DNA of 64,000 bases from Kribbella catacumbae DSM 19601 (lineage in GTDB: Bacteria > Actinomycetota > Actinomycetes > Propionibacteriales > Kribbellaceae), in assembly GCF_000372465.1 (NCBI RefSeq), contig NZ_AQUZ01000005.1, forward strand, positions 199,742-263,741, read 5' to 3'. The stretch's first letter is position 1. The number at the start of each line of letters is the position of its first letter. Made by a program: the position numbers and the translations under genes. Positions 16,972-26,190 of this stretch are shown here, in pieces. The notes beneath the pieces were generated by a model. The model worked only from the letters and a program-made list of their open reading frames with translations. It was not told the DNA's origin and did no database searches.

Positions 16972-17144
16972 GGGCAACCGCCGAAATGCTGTGGGGCGGC
17001 GGAGGAGCGCGTAGCTGGGGGTTGGGAGCAGCCGACGCAAGCGGCGCGGGGGCGGACGTCGTACGGGGTGTTAGCGGCCGGGTCTCCTGGGTGAGCGGCG
17101 GTGAAAACCGTCACCAGCGTGAGTTATTGAGCAGTCGGGAAGTC

Positions 17145-17163
17145 TTAGGTTAGCCTCACCTGT
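17145..17163 (+). promoter_or_regulatory. Iron box (IdeR/DmdR-type operator)
   Basis: TTAGGTTAGCCTCACCTGT closely matches the actinobacterial iron-box consensus TWAGGTTAGSCTWACCTWA. It ends immediately before the GTG start of the fusion gene. A TAGCCT hexamer at 17151-17156 lies inside the box and 7 nt before GTG 17164, so bound repressor would cover the -10 region of a leaderless transcript. The ferric-iron importer genes downstream support iron control. Confidence 0.85.
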
Positions 17164-19809
17164 GTGTTCCTGCCCCAAGCCCGGGTGACGGCCGGCGCTG
17201 ACCTGTTGTCCGGCACTGCCGATATCCACCGTGCCGTCCTCGTCGATGCGGCAGGGCCGCTGAGCTATGGAGCGCTGACCGAGCAGGTCGACGCGCTCGC
17301 GGCCAGCCTGCCGGCCGTTCACACTGGGCGGCGGCTGGTGCACGTTTCGCTGACCGCGAAGCGCGAGCGGGTGGTTGGCTACCTGGCCGTTCTCAAGGCT
17401 GGGCATGTCGCTCTGATTACTCCGCCCGAGCATGCGTCCATCACCACCGCCTACCCGCCGGATGTGTGGCTCCGCGACGACGGCTCCTTCGCTGGTGCGA
17501 CCGGAGGCTCGCTGGATCGCGACACCGATCCGCGGCACGAACTTCACCCGGATCTCGCAGTCCTGTTGAGCACCTCCGGGAGCACCGGCTCGCCGAAGCT
17601 GGTGCGACTCAGCGGCACGAATCTCGTCAGCAACGCGGACGCGATCGGAGCGGCGTTGTCGATCAGCCCAGACGACCGGGCAATCACTTCGCTGCCGCTG
17701 CACTACTGCTTCGGCTTGTCGGTCCTACACGCCCAACTCAGGGCCGGCGCGACTGCGGTGCTGTGGCATGGGTCGGTGACCGACCCCGCCTTCGCCGATG
17801 AGTTGCGCGGGAACCGGGTCACTTTGCTGCCTGCAACACCACATGTGGTCGACCTGCTCGACGTACAGGGACTCCTGGACGACTTGCCCTCGCTGCGGCT
17901 GCTCGCCCAGGCCGGTGGCGCGCTACCCGCCGCACGGGTCCGGGAACTGGACGCGCGCGGCAGGGTGGGCGGCTGGGGACTGGCGGTCATGTATGGGCAG
18001 ACCGAGGCGACCGCCCGGATGGCGGTACTGCCACCGGAGCTGGCCGGTCAGTACCCGGACGCCGTGGGCTGGCCGATCGCTGGCTCGGCGTTCCGGCTCG
18101 ACCCAGCGGGCATCGAGCAACCAGTCAATGCAGCGGACGGCCCGGTCGGCGAACTCGTGTTCACCGGTCCCGGCGTGATGCTCGGGTACGCCGAACACCC
18201 CGACGACCTCGCGCTCGGCCGGGTGCAGACCGAATTGCGCACCGGGGATCTGGCCAGGATCAGCGCCGACGGTCTGGTCCGGATCGTCGGCCGGCGCTCC
18301 GACCACGTGAAGATCATGGGCATCCGGATCGACCTCGGCCAGGTCGAGCGTGTGCTCCGCGCCAGCGGCGTCCCGTGCTGTGTCACCGGTACCGACGGGC
18401 AGCTTCAGGTCACCTATCGGCCGTGCGGACAAGAGCCGGCGACCATCCGCGATCAAGCGGCGTCGGCCGCCGGTCTCGGTGCGTCCGTGGTCTCGATCCA
18501 CGAGGTCGCCGACCTCCCGATCCTGCCCAACGGCAAACCGGATCGCCGCGCCTGCGCCGCATTGCACACGACGGATAGCATGCCCACGTTGCACACGACG
18601 GAGGCCACGCCCGCGGAGACCGCGGACGACTCGCTCGCGGCGGTCACCGGCGTCCTCGCACCGCTGGTCGGCGGCGGCGCGATCGACCCCGACCGATCGT
18701 TTGCGGAGCTCGGCGGCGACTCGTTCAACCACGTCATGGCATCTCTCGGGTTGACCCGGCTGATCGGCGACCTGCCGCCCGACTGGCACCATCGGCCGGT
18801 CCGCGATCTCGCCGCACTGGCCGACCGGCGTCAGCAGAGCCGGCCGGTACGCCGTACCGTGACGCAGCGAGTCGAGACCACCGTGGTCCTGCGTGGGGTG
18901 GCAGTTGTCACGATCTGCGGCAGCCATGTCGGACTGTTCCGGCTGGCGGGTGGTGCGCACATCCTGCTCGCGGTCGCCGGATTCCTGTTCGCCAGGTATG
19001 TCCTCACCGCCCAGAAGACGTCCGATCGGGCCCGGCGGACCACGCGAGCCGCGATCGGCATCGCCGTCCCGGCGATGATCGTGGCCGCCGTGATGGTGTT
19101 CGGTTCCCGATCGATCCACTGGTCGAATCTGGCCCTGGTGCATTGGCTCGTACGGCCGCGGGACATCAACATCTTCTGGTTCGTGGAAGCGCTGCTGATG
19201 TTGTCGGTGGCAACGACCACGGTGCTCGCCTTGCCGCGGGTGCGGTCGGCGTACGCCGCAGACCCGTGGCGTACCGCGATGGCCGCGCTGGCCGTTCTGC
19301 TGGTACCGCGTTATCTGGTGCTCGCACTGGTCGAAGGACCGGTGCGGGGTCTGCCGGGTACGGTGGCCTGGCTGTTCGTCGCCGGGATCGCGATGGCGGT
19401 CGCGGACACCCGGCGACGCCGTGTCGTCACGGCCATCGTCGCGGCCGCCGCGACCATCGGATTCTTCCCCGAGTGGGAACGCAACTTGACCATCCTGGTC
19501 GGACTGGTGCTGTTGACGTTGCTGCCCACGGTGCCGGTTCCTGGCTTGCTCGTACGGCCGCTCGGAGTACTGGCCGCTGCCTCGTTGCACGTGTACCTGG
19601 TGCAGTTCCAGGTGTTCGCGTTCTTCGATCTCCCGATCGTCCAGTTCCTAGTCGCAATCGTCGCCGGCCTCGCGTTCTGCGCGGCCAGCACCTACGCGCT
19701 GCGCCGGCTGCCGTTGCCGGATCCGACTGGTGAGACCCTGATCCGTCGTCTCGTGACGGCACTGAATTCTGTGAGAGAGGATCGACGATGCGTCGACGCA
19801 CGTTCCTGA
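17164..19809 (+). CDS. Adenylation-carrier-membrane acyltransferase fusion protein
   Basis: The 881-residue protein joins three modules. An adenylation domain (about 1-465) has LSTSGSTGSPK with K145, YGQTEAT, RTGDL, GRRSDHVKIMG and the catalytic NGKPDR with K458. A carrier domain (about 485-560) has LGGDSF with the phosphopantetheine Ser520. An Acyltransferase-3-type membrane domain (about 565-860) has the R-x10-H motif in LRGVAVVTICGSH and some ten hydrophobic segments. It probably activates an acid, loads it on its own carrier and transfers it to an acceptor at the membrane. The last 22 bases overlap the iron-binding lipoprotein gene, and the iron box sits directly upstream. Substrate is unknown; GTG 17185 is an alternative start. 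Confidence 0.85.
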   Translation: MFLPQARVTAGADLLSGTADIHRAVLVDAAGPLSYGALTEQVDALAASLPAVHTGRRLVHVSLTAKRERVVGYLAVLKAGHVALITPPEHASITTAYPPDVWLRDDGSFAGATGGSLDRDTDPRHELHPDLAVLLSTSGSTGSPKLVRLSGTNLVSNADAIGAALSISPDDRAITSLPLHYCFGLSVLHAQLRAGATAVLWHGSVTDPAFADELRGNRVTLLPATPHVVDLLDVQGLLDDLPSLRLLAQAGGALPAARVRELDARGRVGGWGLAVMYGQTEATARMAVLPPELAGQYPDAVGWPIAGSAFRLDPAGIEQPVNAADGPVGELVFTGPGVMLGYAEHPDDLALGRVQTELRTGDLARISADGLVRIVGRRSDHVKIMGIRIDLGQVERVLRASGVPCCVTGTDGQLQVTYRPCGQEPATIRDQAASAAGLGASVVSIHEVADLPILPNGKPDRRACAALHTTDSMPTLHTTEATPAETADDSLAAVTGVLAPLVGGGAIDPDRSFAELGGDSFNHVMASLGLTRLIGDLPPDWHHRPVRDLAALADRRQQSRPVRRTVTQRVETTVVLRGVAVVTICGSHVGLFRLAGGAHILLAVAGFLFARYVLTAQKTSDRARRTTRAAIGIAVPAMIVAAVMVFGSRSIHWSNLALVHWLVRPRDINIFWFVEALLMLSVATTTVLALPRVRSAYAADPWRTAMAALAVLLVPRYLVLALVEGPVRGLPGTVAWLFVAGIAMAVADTRRRRVVTAIVAAAATIGFFPEWERNLTILVGLVLLTLLPTVPVPGLLVRPLGVLAAASLHVYLVQFQVFAFFDLPIVQFLVAIVAGLAFCAASTYALRRLPLPDPTGETLIRRLVTALNSVREDRRCVDARS

Positions 19810-20813
19810 CCGGCCTGGGAGCCATCGGCACGATGAGCCTGGTGGGGTGCGGGTCGAAGGACAAGGACGAGTACAAGGCCGACCCCGGCTCGCTCCAGGT
19901 CTACTCCTCGCAGCACGAGAACGTCACCAAGGCCTGGGCTGAGGCGTTCACCGTGGCGACCGGTATCAAGGTGCAGATCCGCAAGGGCTCCGACTCCTCG
20001 ATGGGTCACCAGATCGTGGCGGAGGGAGCCTCGTCGCCCGCGGACGTGTTCCTCACCGAGAACAGTCCCGCGATGACCTTGGTCGAGCGGGGCAAGCTGC
20101 TCGCACCGCTCGAGGAGGCGACCCGGCGCCAGGTGCCGGCCAACCTGACCCCGTCGTCGAAGACCTGGACCTCGATCGCCGCCCGGTCCACCGTGCTGGT
20201 CTACAACCCGGCCAAGCTCCCCAAGGCAGAGCTGCCGAAGTCCATGATGGAACTCGCCGGACCGGACTGGAAGGACCGCTGGGGTTGTGCGCCCGGCGGT
20301 GCGGACTTCCAGGCCATCGTCGCCGGAATGCTCGCCGGCCAGGGTGAGCAGAAGACGACCGAGTGGCTGAAAGGCCTGAAGACCAACGCCCGGGCGCTGC
20401 AGAACAACATCGCCACGATGAAATCGGTGAATGCCGGCGAGATCCCGTGCGGCGTGATCTACCACTACTACTGGTACCGCGACCAGGCCGGCACCAAGGA
20501 AGGTAGTGGCAACACCGCGCTGCACTACTTCCGCAACCAGGACCCGGGCGCGTTCGTGTCGCTGTCGGGTGGCGCGGTGCTGGCCGGGTCGAAGAAGCCT
20601 GAGGAGGCGCGCAAGTTCCTCGCCTTCGTCACCAGCCCTGCCGGCCAGAAGGTGCTCGTCGACTCCAAGTCCATGGAGTACGCCGTCGGCACCGGAGTCG
20701 CCTCCGCGCCGGCGCTGCCGCCGTTGAGCACCTTGCAGGCGCCGCCGGTCGACCCGTTCGCGCTGAACTCCGACAAGGTCAGCACGCTGATGACTGATGC
20801 CGGCATTCTCTGA
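19788..20813 (+). CDS. Ferric-iron ABC transporter substrate-binding lipoprotein
   Basis: The 341-residue protein is an FbpA/IdiA-type iron-binding protein. Its signal region combines a twin-arginine motif (RRRTFL) with a lipobox ending LVGC, so it is probably a Tat-exported lipoprotein anchored at C20. The mature part begins with LQVYSSQHENVTKAW and has the Tyr-rich IYHYYWYRD segment, where FbpA proteins place their paired Tyr iron ligands. It captures Fe(III) outside the membrane and feeds the permease encoded next. The gene overlaps the fusion gene upstream by 22 bases and the permease gene downstream by 17, indicating one transcript under the iron box. Confidence 0.92.
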   Translation: MRRRTFLTGLGAIGTMSLVGCGSKDKDEYKADPGSLQVYSSQHENVTKAWAEAFTVATGIKVQIRKGSDSSMGHQIVAEGASSPADVFLTENSPAMTLVERGKLLAPLEEATRRQVPANLTPSSKTWTSIAARSTVLVYNPAKLPKAELPKSMMELAGPDWKDRWGCAPGGADFQAIVAGMLAGQGEQKTTEWLKGLKTNARALQNNIATMKSVNAGEIPCGVIYHYYWYRDQAGTKEGSGNTALHYFRNQDPGAFVSLSGGAVLAGSKKPEEARKFLAFVTSPAGQKVLVDSKSMEYAVGTGVASAPALPPLSTLQAPPVDPFALNSDKVSTLMTDAGIL

Positions 20814-22392
20814 CCCCTCCGGCGCCGTCCTCCCGTACGACGGCCCGGGGGCGCCATCGGTCCGGGCCCGCCGGTCCACGCCGACTCCGTGGCTCGTCGT
20901 GGTGGCCGCGTTGCTGGTCGCAGTACTGATGCTGGCCCCGGTGCTGGTCGTTTTCGGTCAGGCGACTGCGGCCGGTGCCGCTGAGGCGTCCAGGCTGCTG
21001 TTGCGGCCGAGGACTGCCGAACTACTCCGCAACACCTTGGTACTGGTGGTGCTCACTGTCCCCATCACCGTGGTACTCGGGTGTGCCGCGGCCTGGCTTG
21101 TGGAGCGGACGACGCTGGCCGCCGCCGGTGTCTGGCGCACTCTGCTGCTGACCCCGCTCGCCATTCCCGCGTTCGTGAGCAGCTATGCCTGGACCTCGGT
21201 ACTGCCGTCGGTGCAGGGGCTCGGTGGTGCGGTGTTCGTTACTGCTTTGGCCTACTACCCGTTTGTCTTCCTCCCGGCGGCCGCCCTGCTGCGAGCGCTC
21301 GACCAGGGTCACCTCGACGCCGCCCGCTCACTCGGTGCGTCCGGCCTCGGCGCGGTACTCCGGGTGGTCGCGCCGCAGCTGCGCCCTGCCGTCGCCGGCG
21401 GTGCGTTGCTGGTGGCGCTGCACCTCCTCGCCGAGTTCGGTGTGCTGCAGATGATGCGATTCCCGACGTTCACGACGGCGATCCTGCAGCAGTTCGCGGT
21501 CGGGTTCAGCAACAGCGCCGGCAGCCTGCTGGCCGCGACGCTCGTGGTGCTATGCCTCGGCCTGCTGGCCGTCGAGGTACTCCTGCGCGGCCGGGCCCGC
21601 ATCTCCAGACTCGGCCCCGGAACCCGGCAGCAGCCAGTCGCCCACCGCCTCGGTGTGTGGACGGTGCCGGCCATCGGCGCGCTGGCCATCCTGGTCGGAC
21701 TGTCGGTCGTGGTACCCGCGGGAATCGTGCTGCGCTGGCTGTTGCGGGCGATCAGCGCCGGCGCGGTAGACGCCGTACCGTTGCTCTCAGCAACTGGCTC
21801 GACGATTGGCCTGGCAGTACTCGCGGGATTGGCCGCGACCGTCGCCGCACTGCCCGGAGCCTGGCTACTGCACAGGTACCCGTCCCGGCTGGCCGCCGGT
21901 TTGGAGCGAATGACCTACGTCGCGAGCGCCCTGCCTGGCGTGGTGATCGGACTGGCGCTGGTGACTCTGGCCGTGCAGTGGGCCCGGCCGGTGTACCAGA
22001 CCGCAGCGCTGGCGGTGGCGGCGTACACAGTCCTCTTCCTGCCCCGGGCGATGGTGGCCTGGCGGTCCGGTCTGGCCGCGGCACCGACCGAGCTGGTCGA
22101 GGCATCGCGGTCGCTCGGGGTATCCGGGCCGGGTACCTTTGCCCGCGTGGTGCTCCCGCTCGTACTCCCCTCCGCGCTGACCGGATTCGTGCTGGTCTTC
22201 CTCGCGACGGCGACCGAGCTGACCGCGACCCTGCTGCTCGCCCCGACCGGCACCGAGACGCTGGCGACCGCGTTCTGGTCGGCGAGCGACGAGCTGGACT
22301 ACGTGGCGAGCGCGCCGTACGCCGCGGCGATGATCGCCCTGTCGGCCCCACTCACCGTGCTGCTGCGCCGGCAGATCCTGGACCAGCGATGA
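20797..22392 (+). CDS. Ferric-iron ABC transporter permease
   Basis: The 531-residue membrane protein is a duplicated BPD-type permease (FbpB/SfuB type) with two six-helix halves. The EAA-like loops that contact the ATPase are ALDQGHLDAARSLGASGLG (about residue 167-185) and ELVEASRSLGVSGPGTF in the second half. It forms the membrane channel for Fe(III). ATG 20797 overlaps the end of the binding-protein gene by 17 bases, and its stop overlaps the ATPase start (ATGA). A Pro-rich, charged cytoplasmic lead of about 30 residues precedes the first helix. Confidence 0.93.
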   Translation: MPAFSDPSGAVLPYDGPGAPSVRARRSTPTPWLVVVAALLVAVLMLAPVLVVFGQATAAGAAEASRLLLRPRTAELLRNTLVLVVLTVPITVVLGCAAAWLVERTTLAAAGVWRTLLLTPLAIPAFVSSYAWTSVLPSVQGLGGAVFVTALAYYPFVFLPAAALLRALDQGHLDAARSLGASGLGAVLRVVAPQLRPAVAGGALLVALHLLAEFGVLQMMRFPTFTTAILQQFAVGFSNSAGSLLAATLVVLCLGLLAVEVLLRGRARISRLGPGTRQQPVAHRLGVWTVPAIGALAILVGLSVVVPAGIVLRWLLRAISAGAVDAVPLLSATGSTIGLAVLAGLAATVAALPGAWLLHRYPSRLAAGLERMTYVASALPGVVIGLALVTLAVQWARPVYQTAALAVAAYTVLFLPRAMVAWRSGLAAAPTELVEASRSLGVSGPGTFARVVLPLVLPSALTGFVLVFLATATELTATLLLAPTGTETLATAFWSASDELDYVASAPYAAAMIALSAPLTVLLRRQILDQR

Positions 22393-23435
22393 CGAGCGCC
22401 GGCATCACGATCACTGGTCTGACCGTTGGATACGGCGGTCCAGCAGTGCTCGACCAGGTCAGTCTGCAGGTGCGTCCAGGCGGCACCACGGCCGTACTCG
22501 GTCCGTCCGGCAGCGGCAAGACCACGCTCCTGCGGGCACTGGCCGGCTTCGTCCGGCCGGCGCACGGCCAGATCGAGATCGGTGCGAAGGTCCTCACCGA
22601 CGAGAAGGGGATGGTCGCGCCCGAACGCCGCGGGATCGGCTACGTCCGCCAGGACGGCGCGCTGTTCCCGCATCTCGATGTCACCGGCAACATCCTCTTC
22701 GGACTCCCCCGGGCCGAACGCCGCCGAGCGGCCCAGGTCGGCCCGCTGCTCGAACTCGTCGGACTGTCCCCCGACCTGGCCCGGCGCCGGCCAGACCAGT
22801 TGTCCGGCGGTCAGCAACAGCGGGTCGCGCTGGCCCGGGCGCTGGCCCGCGAGCCTGCCGTCGTACTGCTCGACGAGCCGTTCTCGTCCCTGGACACCGC
22901 GTTGCGCGCCGCCACCCGCGAGGCCACCTTGACCGCGCTCAGAGAACGCGGCGCTACGACCGTCCTGGTCACTCACGACCAGGCCGAGGCACTCTCGTTC
23001 GCCGACCAGGTGGCGGTGATGTTCGACGGCCGGTTCGCTCAGATCGGCACCCCTGCTGAGGTGTACGACGCCCCCGCAACACCCGAGGTAGGCGCATTCC
23101 TCGGCGACACGATGCTGCTACCCGGCCTGGCCGACGGCCGCGTCGTCGACTGTGTACTGGGCAAACTCGACCTCACCGAACCGGCCACCGGCGACGTGCT
23201 CGCCATGATCCGGCCAGAGCAGCTCGTGCTGGGTGCTCCGTCGGGTCTGACGGCACGGGTAGTCTCCGTCGCGTACCACGGCCCGGACGCCATGGTCCGA
23301 CTCGACCTCACCGACACCACGACGCGCCTGGTGGCGCGGGTCCCGGGTCACGACGCACCTGAGAACGGCGACCTGGTCGGCGTCGTGGTCCCAGGCGCAG
23401 TCCGCGCATACCCGAAACCAGCTGGGTCGGGCTGA
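22389..23435 (+). CDS. Ferric-iron ABC transporter ATP-binding protein
   Basis: The 348-residue ATPase has Walker A GPSGSGKTT (38-46), the signature LSGGQQQRVALARAL, and Walker B VVLLDEPFSSLD. A TOBE-like C-terminal domain (about 255-345, MIRPEQLVLG) is typical of FbpC-type importers. It powers the iron permease encoded immediately upstream; the ATG at 22389 overlaps that gene's stop. It is the last gene of the iron-box operon, and the next gene is on the other strand. No terminator hairpin was evident in the 75-bp gap after it. Confidence 0.95.
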   Translation: MTSAGITITGLTVGYGGPAVLDQVSLQVRPGGTTAVLGPSGSGKTTLLRALAGFVRPAHGQIEIGAKVLTDEKGMVAPERRGIGYVRQDGALFPHLDVTGNILFGLPRAERRRAAQVGPLLELVGLSPDLARRRPDQLSGGQQQRVALARALAREPAVVLLDEPFSSLDTALRAATREATLTALRERGATTVLVTHDQAEALSFADQVAVMFDGRFAQIGTPAEVYDAPATPEVGAFLGDTMLLPGLADGRVVDCVLGKLDLTEPATGDVLAMIRPEQLVLGAPSGLTARVVSVAYHGPDAMVRLDLTDTTTRLVARVPGHDAPENGDLVGVVVPGAVRAYPKPAGSG

Positions 23436-23510
23436 ACCAGGCATCCCGGGCAGCGGCCGACGGCGAGACCCGTTTGGAGTGGGGCGCCGGAGGGGCCGGC
23501 GTACGCGTTG

Positions 23511-24032
23511 TCAGGCGTGCCAGTTGTCGCGGGTGATGGAGTAGATGACGGCGTCGAAGGGTTCACCGTCGGCTTCCAGCACGGCCTCGTGGTCGAAGGT
23601 CATGCCGATGCGCTTCATCACGGCGATGCTGTTGGTGTTCGGGGCGTCGGTGGATGCCAGGACGCGGGGTAGGTCGAGATCGGTGAAGGCGTAGGCCAGC
23701 CAGGAGGCGGCTGCTTCGGTGGCGTAGCCGTGGCCCCAGTGGGCGCGGGCCAAGCGCCAGCCGATCTCGAAGTCATCCGGGTGCCAGGACTCGTGGGTCA
23801 ACCCGCCCGCACCGAGGAACGCGCCGTCGGACCGCCGCTCAATGGCCAGAAAGCCGGTGCCTTCAGCAACGTACTGCGCGTTCACCCCCGCCGCGATCGC
23901 ATCCGACTCGGCCCGGCTCAGCGGCTTGCCGCCGAGGTAGCGCATCACCTCGGGATCAGTGTTCAGCTCAGCCCACGCCGGCAGATCCTCGTCCTGGAAC
24001 GGTCGCAGCAGCAGTCGCTCTGTTGTACGCAA
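23511..24032 (-). CDS. GNAT-family N-acetyltransferase (RimJ/RimL type)
   Basis: The 173-residue protein has the RimJ-like pattern: TERLLLRPFQDEDLPAWAEL at the start, an acetyl-CoA-binding RLARAHWGHGYATEAAASWL segment (motif A, with the GHGYATEA pyrophosphate loop), and the LASTDAPNTNSIAVMKRIG helix. It transfers acetyl from acetyl-CoA to a protein or small-molecule amine. No ATG is present; a TTG at 24032 has GGAGG five bases upstream and begins exactly where the family starts, so I chose it. It follows the rRNA methyltransferase gene by 26 bases and is probably the last gene of the cobT operon. Confidence 0.85.
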   Translation of the reverse strand: MRTTERLLLRPFQDEDLPAWAELNTDPEVMRYLGGKPLSRAESDAIAAGVNAQYVAEGTGFLAIERRSDGAFLGAGGLTHESWHPDDFEIGWRLARAHWGHGYATEAAASWLAYAFTDLDLPRVLASTDAPNTNSIAVMKRIGMTFDHEAVLEADGEPFDAVIYSITRDNWHA

Positions 24033-24058
24033 GGCAACCTCCGACGGGTCTCCAGCGG

Positions 24059-24862
24059 TTAGGGGCGGGTGGCGTAGAAGGCTACGGCGGCTGAGGAGGC
24101 GACGTTGAGGGAGTCGACTCCGCCGGACATGGGGATTCGGACCGTCAGGTCTGCCTTTTCGAGTACGTGGGGTTTTAGGCCGTGCCCTTCGGTGCCGAAG
24201 ATCAAGGCCAGTTTGTCGTCTCGCCGTGCGGTCAGGTCGTCCAGGGAGATCGAGTCGTCGGACAGTGCCAGCGCGGCGGTGACGAAGCCGTGCTCCTTCA
24301 GCAGGTCCAGCGAGTCCGGCCAGGAAGACAAGCGGGTCCACGGCACCTGGAAGACCGTGCCCATCGAGACCTTGATCGATCGCCGGTACAGCGGGTCCGC
24401 ACACGTCGGCGTCACCAGTACTGCGTCCACGCCCATCGCCGCCGCGGCACGGAAGCCTGCCCCGACGTTCGTGTGGTCGACGATGTCGTCGAAGATCGCG
24501 ATCCGTCGCCCGCCGAGCAATCCGTCCAGCCCGACCGAGGGCCGGCGCCGGTACGACGCCAGCGCGCCCCGGTGGACGTGGAATCCAGTGACCTGCTCAG
24601 CCACATCCTCGGTCACCAGGTAAACAGGTGCCGCCGGCCACCTCTCCAGTACGTCGGCCAGCGACTCGAGCCAGCGCGGAGCCAGCAGGAACGAGCGTGG
24701 CTCGTACCCCGCGTCGGACGCGCGGCGGATCACTTTGTCGCCCTCGGCAATGAAAAGCCCGTGCTCCTCCTCGAGCAGCCGGCGCAGATTCACCTCCCTC
24801 AGCTGGACGTAGTCCGCCAGCCGCTCATCCGCGGCATCGTCCACAGGAACAAGCGGACTCAT
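24059..24862 (-). CDS. TrmH/SpoU-family RNA 2'-O-methyltransferase
   Basis: The 267-residue protein has an N-terminal substrate-binding region (LREVNLRRLLEEEHGLFIAEG) and a SPOUT catalytic domain. The knotted AdoMet-binding motifs are RRIAIFDDIVDHTNVGAGFR, KLALIFGTEGHGL and IPMSGGVDSLNVASSAAV. It methylates a ribose 2'-hydroxyl in rRNA or tRNA using S-adenosylmethionine; the target nucleotide is not evident. Its ATG overlaps the stop of the siroheme synthase-like gene (ATGA). Placement in a cobalamin operon looks like positional coupling rather than pathway membership. Confidence 0.9.
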   Translation of the reverse strand: MSPLVPVDDAADERLADYVQLREVNLRRLLEEEHGLFIAEGDKVIRRASDAGYEPRSFLLAPRWLESLADVLERWPAAPVYLVTEDVAEQVTGFHVHRGALASYRRRPSVGLDGLLGGRRIAIFDDIVDHTNVGAGFRAAAAMGVDAVLVTPTCADPLYRRSIKVSMGTVFQVPWTRLSSWPDSLDLLKEHGFVTAALALSDDSISLDDLTARRDDKLALIFGTEGHGLKPHVLEKADLTVRIPMSGGVDSLNVASSAAVAFYATRP

Positions 24863-26190
24863 GACCCCTCAGCCGCATCGGCGACGCCTGCACCCGCGAC
24901 CTGGTCAGAGGCCACGGCAGGCCTCTCGCCGGAGCCCGACGCGGAGCCCGCGCCGGAAGCCGCACCGGAAGGCGCCCCGCCAGGCAGGCCGGCGGCCACG
25001 TCCACAACGTTGCCGATGACAACGATCGCGGGCGCGCCGACGCCGGCCGCCGACATCGCCTCGGCGATGCCGCCCAGGTCAGACGTGATCTGGTGCTGGC
25101 CCGGAAGCGTGCCATCGGCAATCGCGGCCGCCGGAGTCGACGCGTCACGGCCATGGGAGATCAGCGTCGAAGCGATCACCGGCAGGTTCTCCACCGCCAT
25201 CAGCAACACCAGCGTGCCGCGCAGTTGCGCGAGCGCCTCCCAATTGATCAGCGAATCCGGATGCCCCGGCGGGATGTGCCCCGACACGACAGTGAACTCA
25301 TGCGTCACCCCGCGATGCGTCACCGGAATCCCCGCCACCGCAGGCACCGCGATCGAGCTGGTGATCCCCGGTACGACGGTCCATGTGACCCCCGCCTCCG
25401 CGCACGCGATGGCCTCCTCGAAGCCGCGCCCGAAGACGTACGGATCGCCGCCCTTGAGCCGGACCACGACCTTGCCCTGCAACGCCCGGTCCACCAGGAT
25501 CCGGTTGATCTCCTCCTGCTGCGCCGACCGCCCGCGGGGCAACTTCGCCGCGTCGATCAGCTCCACATCAGGATGCAGCTCCTCCAGCAACGGCTGCGGC
25601 GCGAGCCTGTCCGCGACCACGACGTCCGCCTCGGCCAGCAACCGCCGCCCGCGCACGGTGATCAGATCAGGGTCTCCTGGACCCCCACCGACGAGGTACA
25701 CGCCAGGCTGCTTGGCCAGCGAGTCCCGCGCCCCGAGCGCGCCCTCGCGCAACTCCTCCAGGATCGCGTCCCGCACGGCGGCCGACCGCCGATGATCGCC
25801 GCCACCCAGTACGCCGATGGTCACCTGGTCGTGTTGCCCCGAGGCCGGCGTCCAGGCCGTCGCCCGGGAGCGATCGTCGGAGCGCACGCAGAAGATCCGC
25901 CGCTCCTCCGCCTCGGCCGAGACCTGATCGTTGACCGCGGCATCATCCGTCGCGACCACGACGTACCAGGCGCCGTCGAGGTCACCGGCGGCGTACCCGC
26001 GCTCGACCCAGCGCAGGTCGGGGTTGGTCAGCAGTCCCTCGATCGTCGGTGTGATCGCCGGCGAGATGACGTCGATCTGGGCACCCGTCTCGAGCAACCG
26101 CGGCAACCGGCGTTGCGCGACTCCCCCGCCGCCCACGACCACGACACGGCGGCCGGTGAGCACCAGGCCCGACAGGTACGGCGCGGTCAC
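24859..26190 (-). CDS. cobA: Fused precorrin-2 dehydrogenase / uroporphyrinogen-III C-methyltransferase
   Basis: The 443-residue protein combines a CysG-type N-terminal dehydrogenase/chelatase domain (RRVVVVGGGGVAQRRLPRLL, about 1-150) with a SUMT domain (PGVYLVGGGPGDPDLIT at about 165, VVRLKGGDPYVFGRG, VVPGITSSIAVPA). It methylates uroporphyrinogen III to precorrin-2 and can oxidise it, serving both cobalamin and sirohaem. An Ala/Gly/Ser-rich tail of about 45 residues after VIGNVVDVAAG is unusual and probably disordered. The start is a GTG at 26190 overlapping the stop of cobT. Naming as cobA or cysG depends on which branch it feeds. Confidence 0.92.
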   Translation of the reverse strand: MTAPYLSGLVLTGRRVVVVGGGGVAQRRLPRLLETGAQIDVISPAITPTIEGLLTNPDLRWVERGYAAGDLDGAWYVVVATDDAAVNDQVSAEAEERRIFCVRSDDRSRATAWTPASGQHDQVTIGVLGGGDHRRSAAVRDAILEELREGALGARDSLAKQPGVYLVGGGPGDPDLITVRGRRLLAEADVVVADRLAPQPLLEELHPDVELIDAAKLPRGRSAQQEEINRILVDRALQGKVVVRLKGGDPYVFGRGFEEAIACAEAGVTWTVVPGITSSIAVPAVAGIPVTHRGVTHEFTVVSGHIPPGHPDSLINWEALAQLRGTLVLLMAVENLPVIASTLISHGRDASTPAAAIADGTLPGQHQITSDLGGIAEAMSAAGVGAPAIVVIGNVVDVAAGLPGGAPSGAASGAGSASGSGERPAVASDQVAGAGVADAAEGS

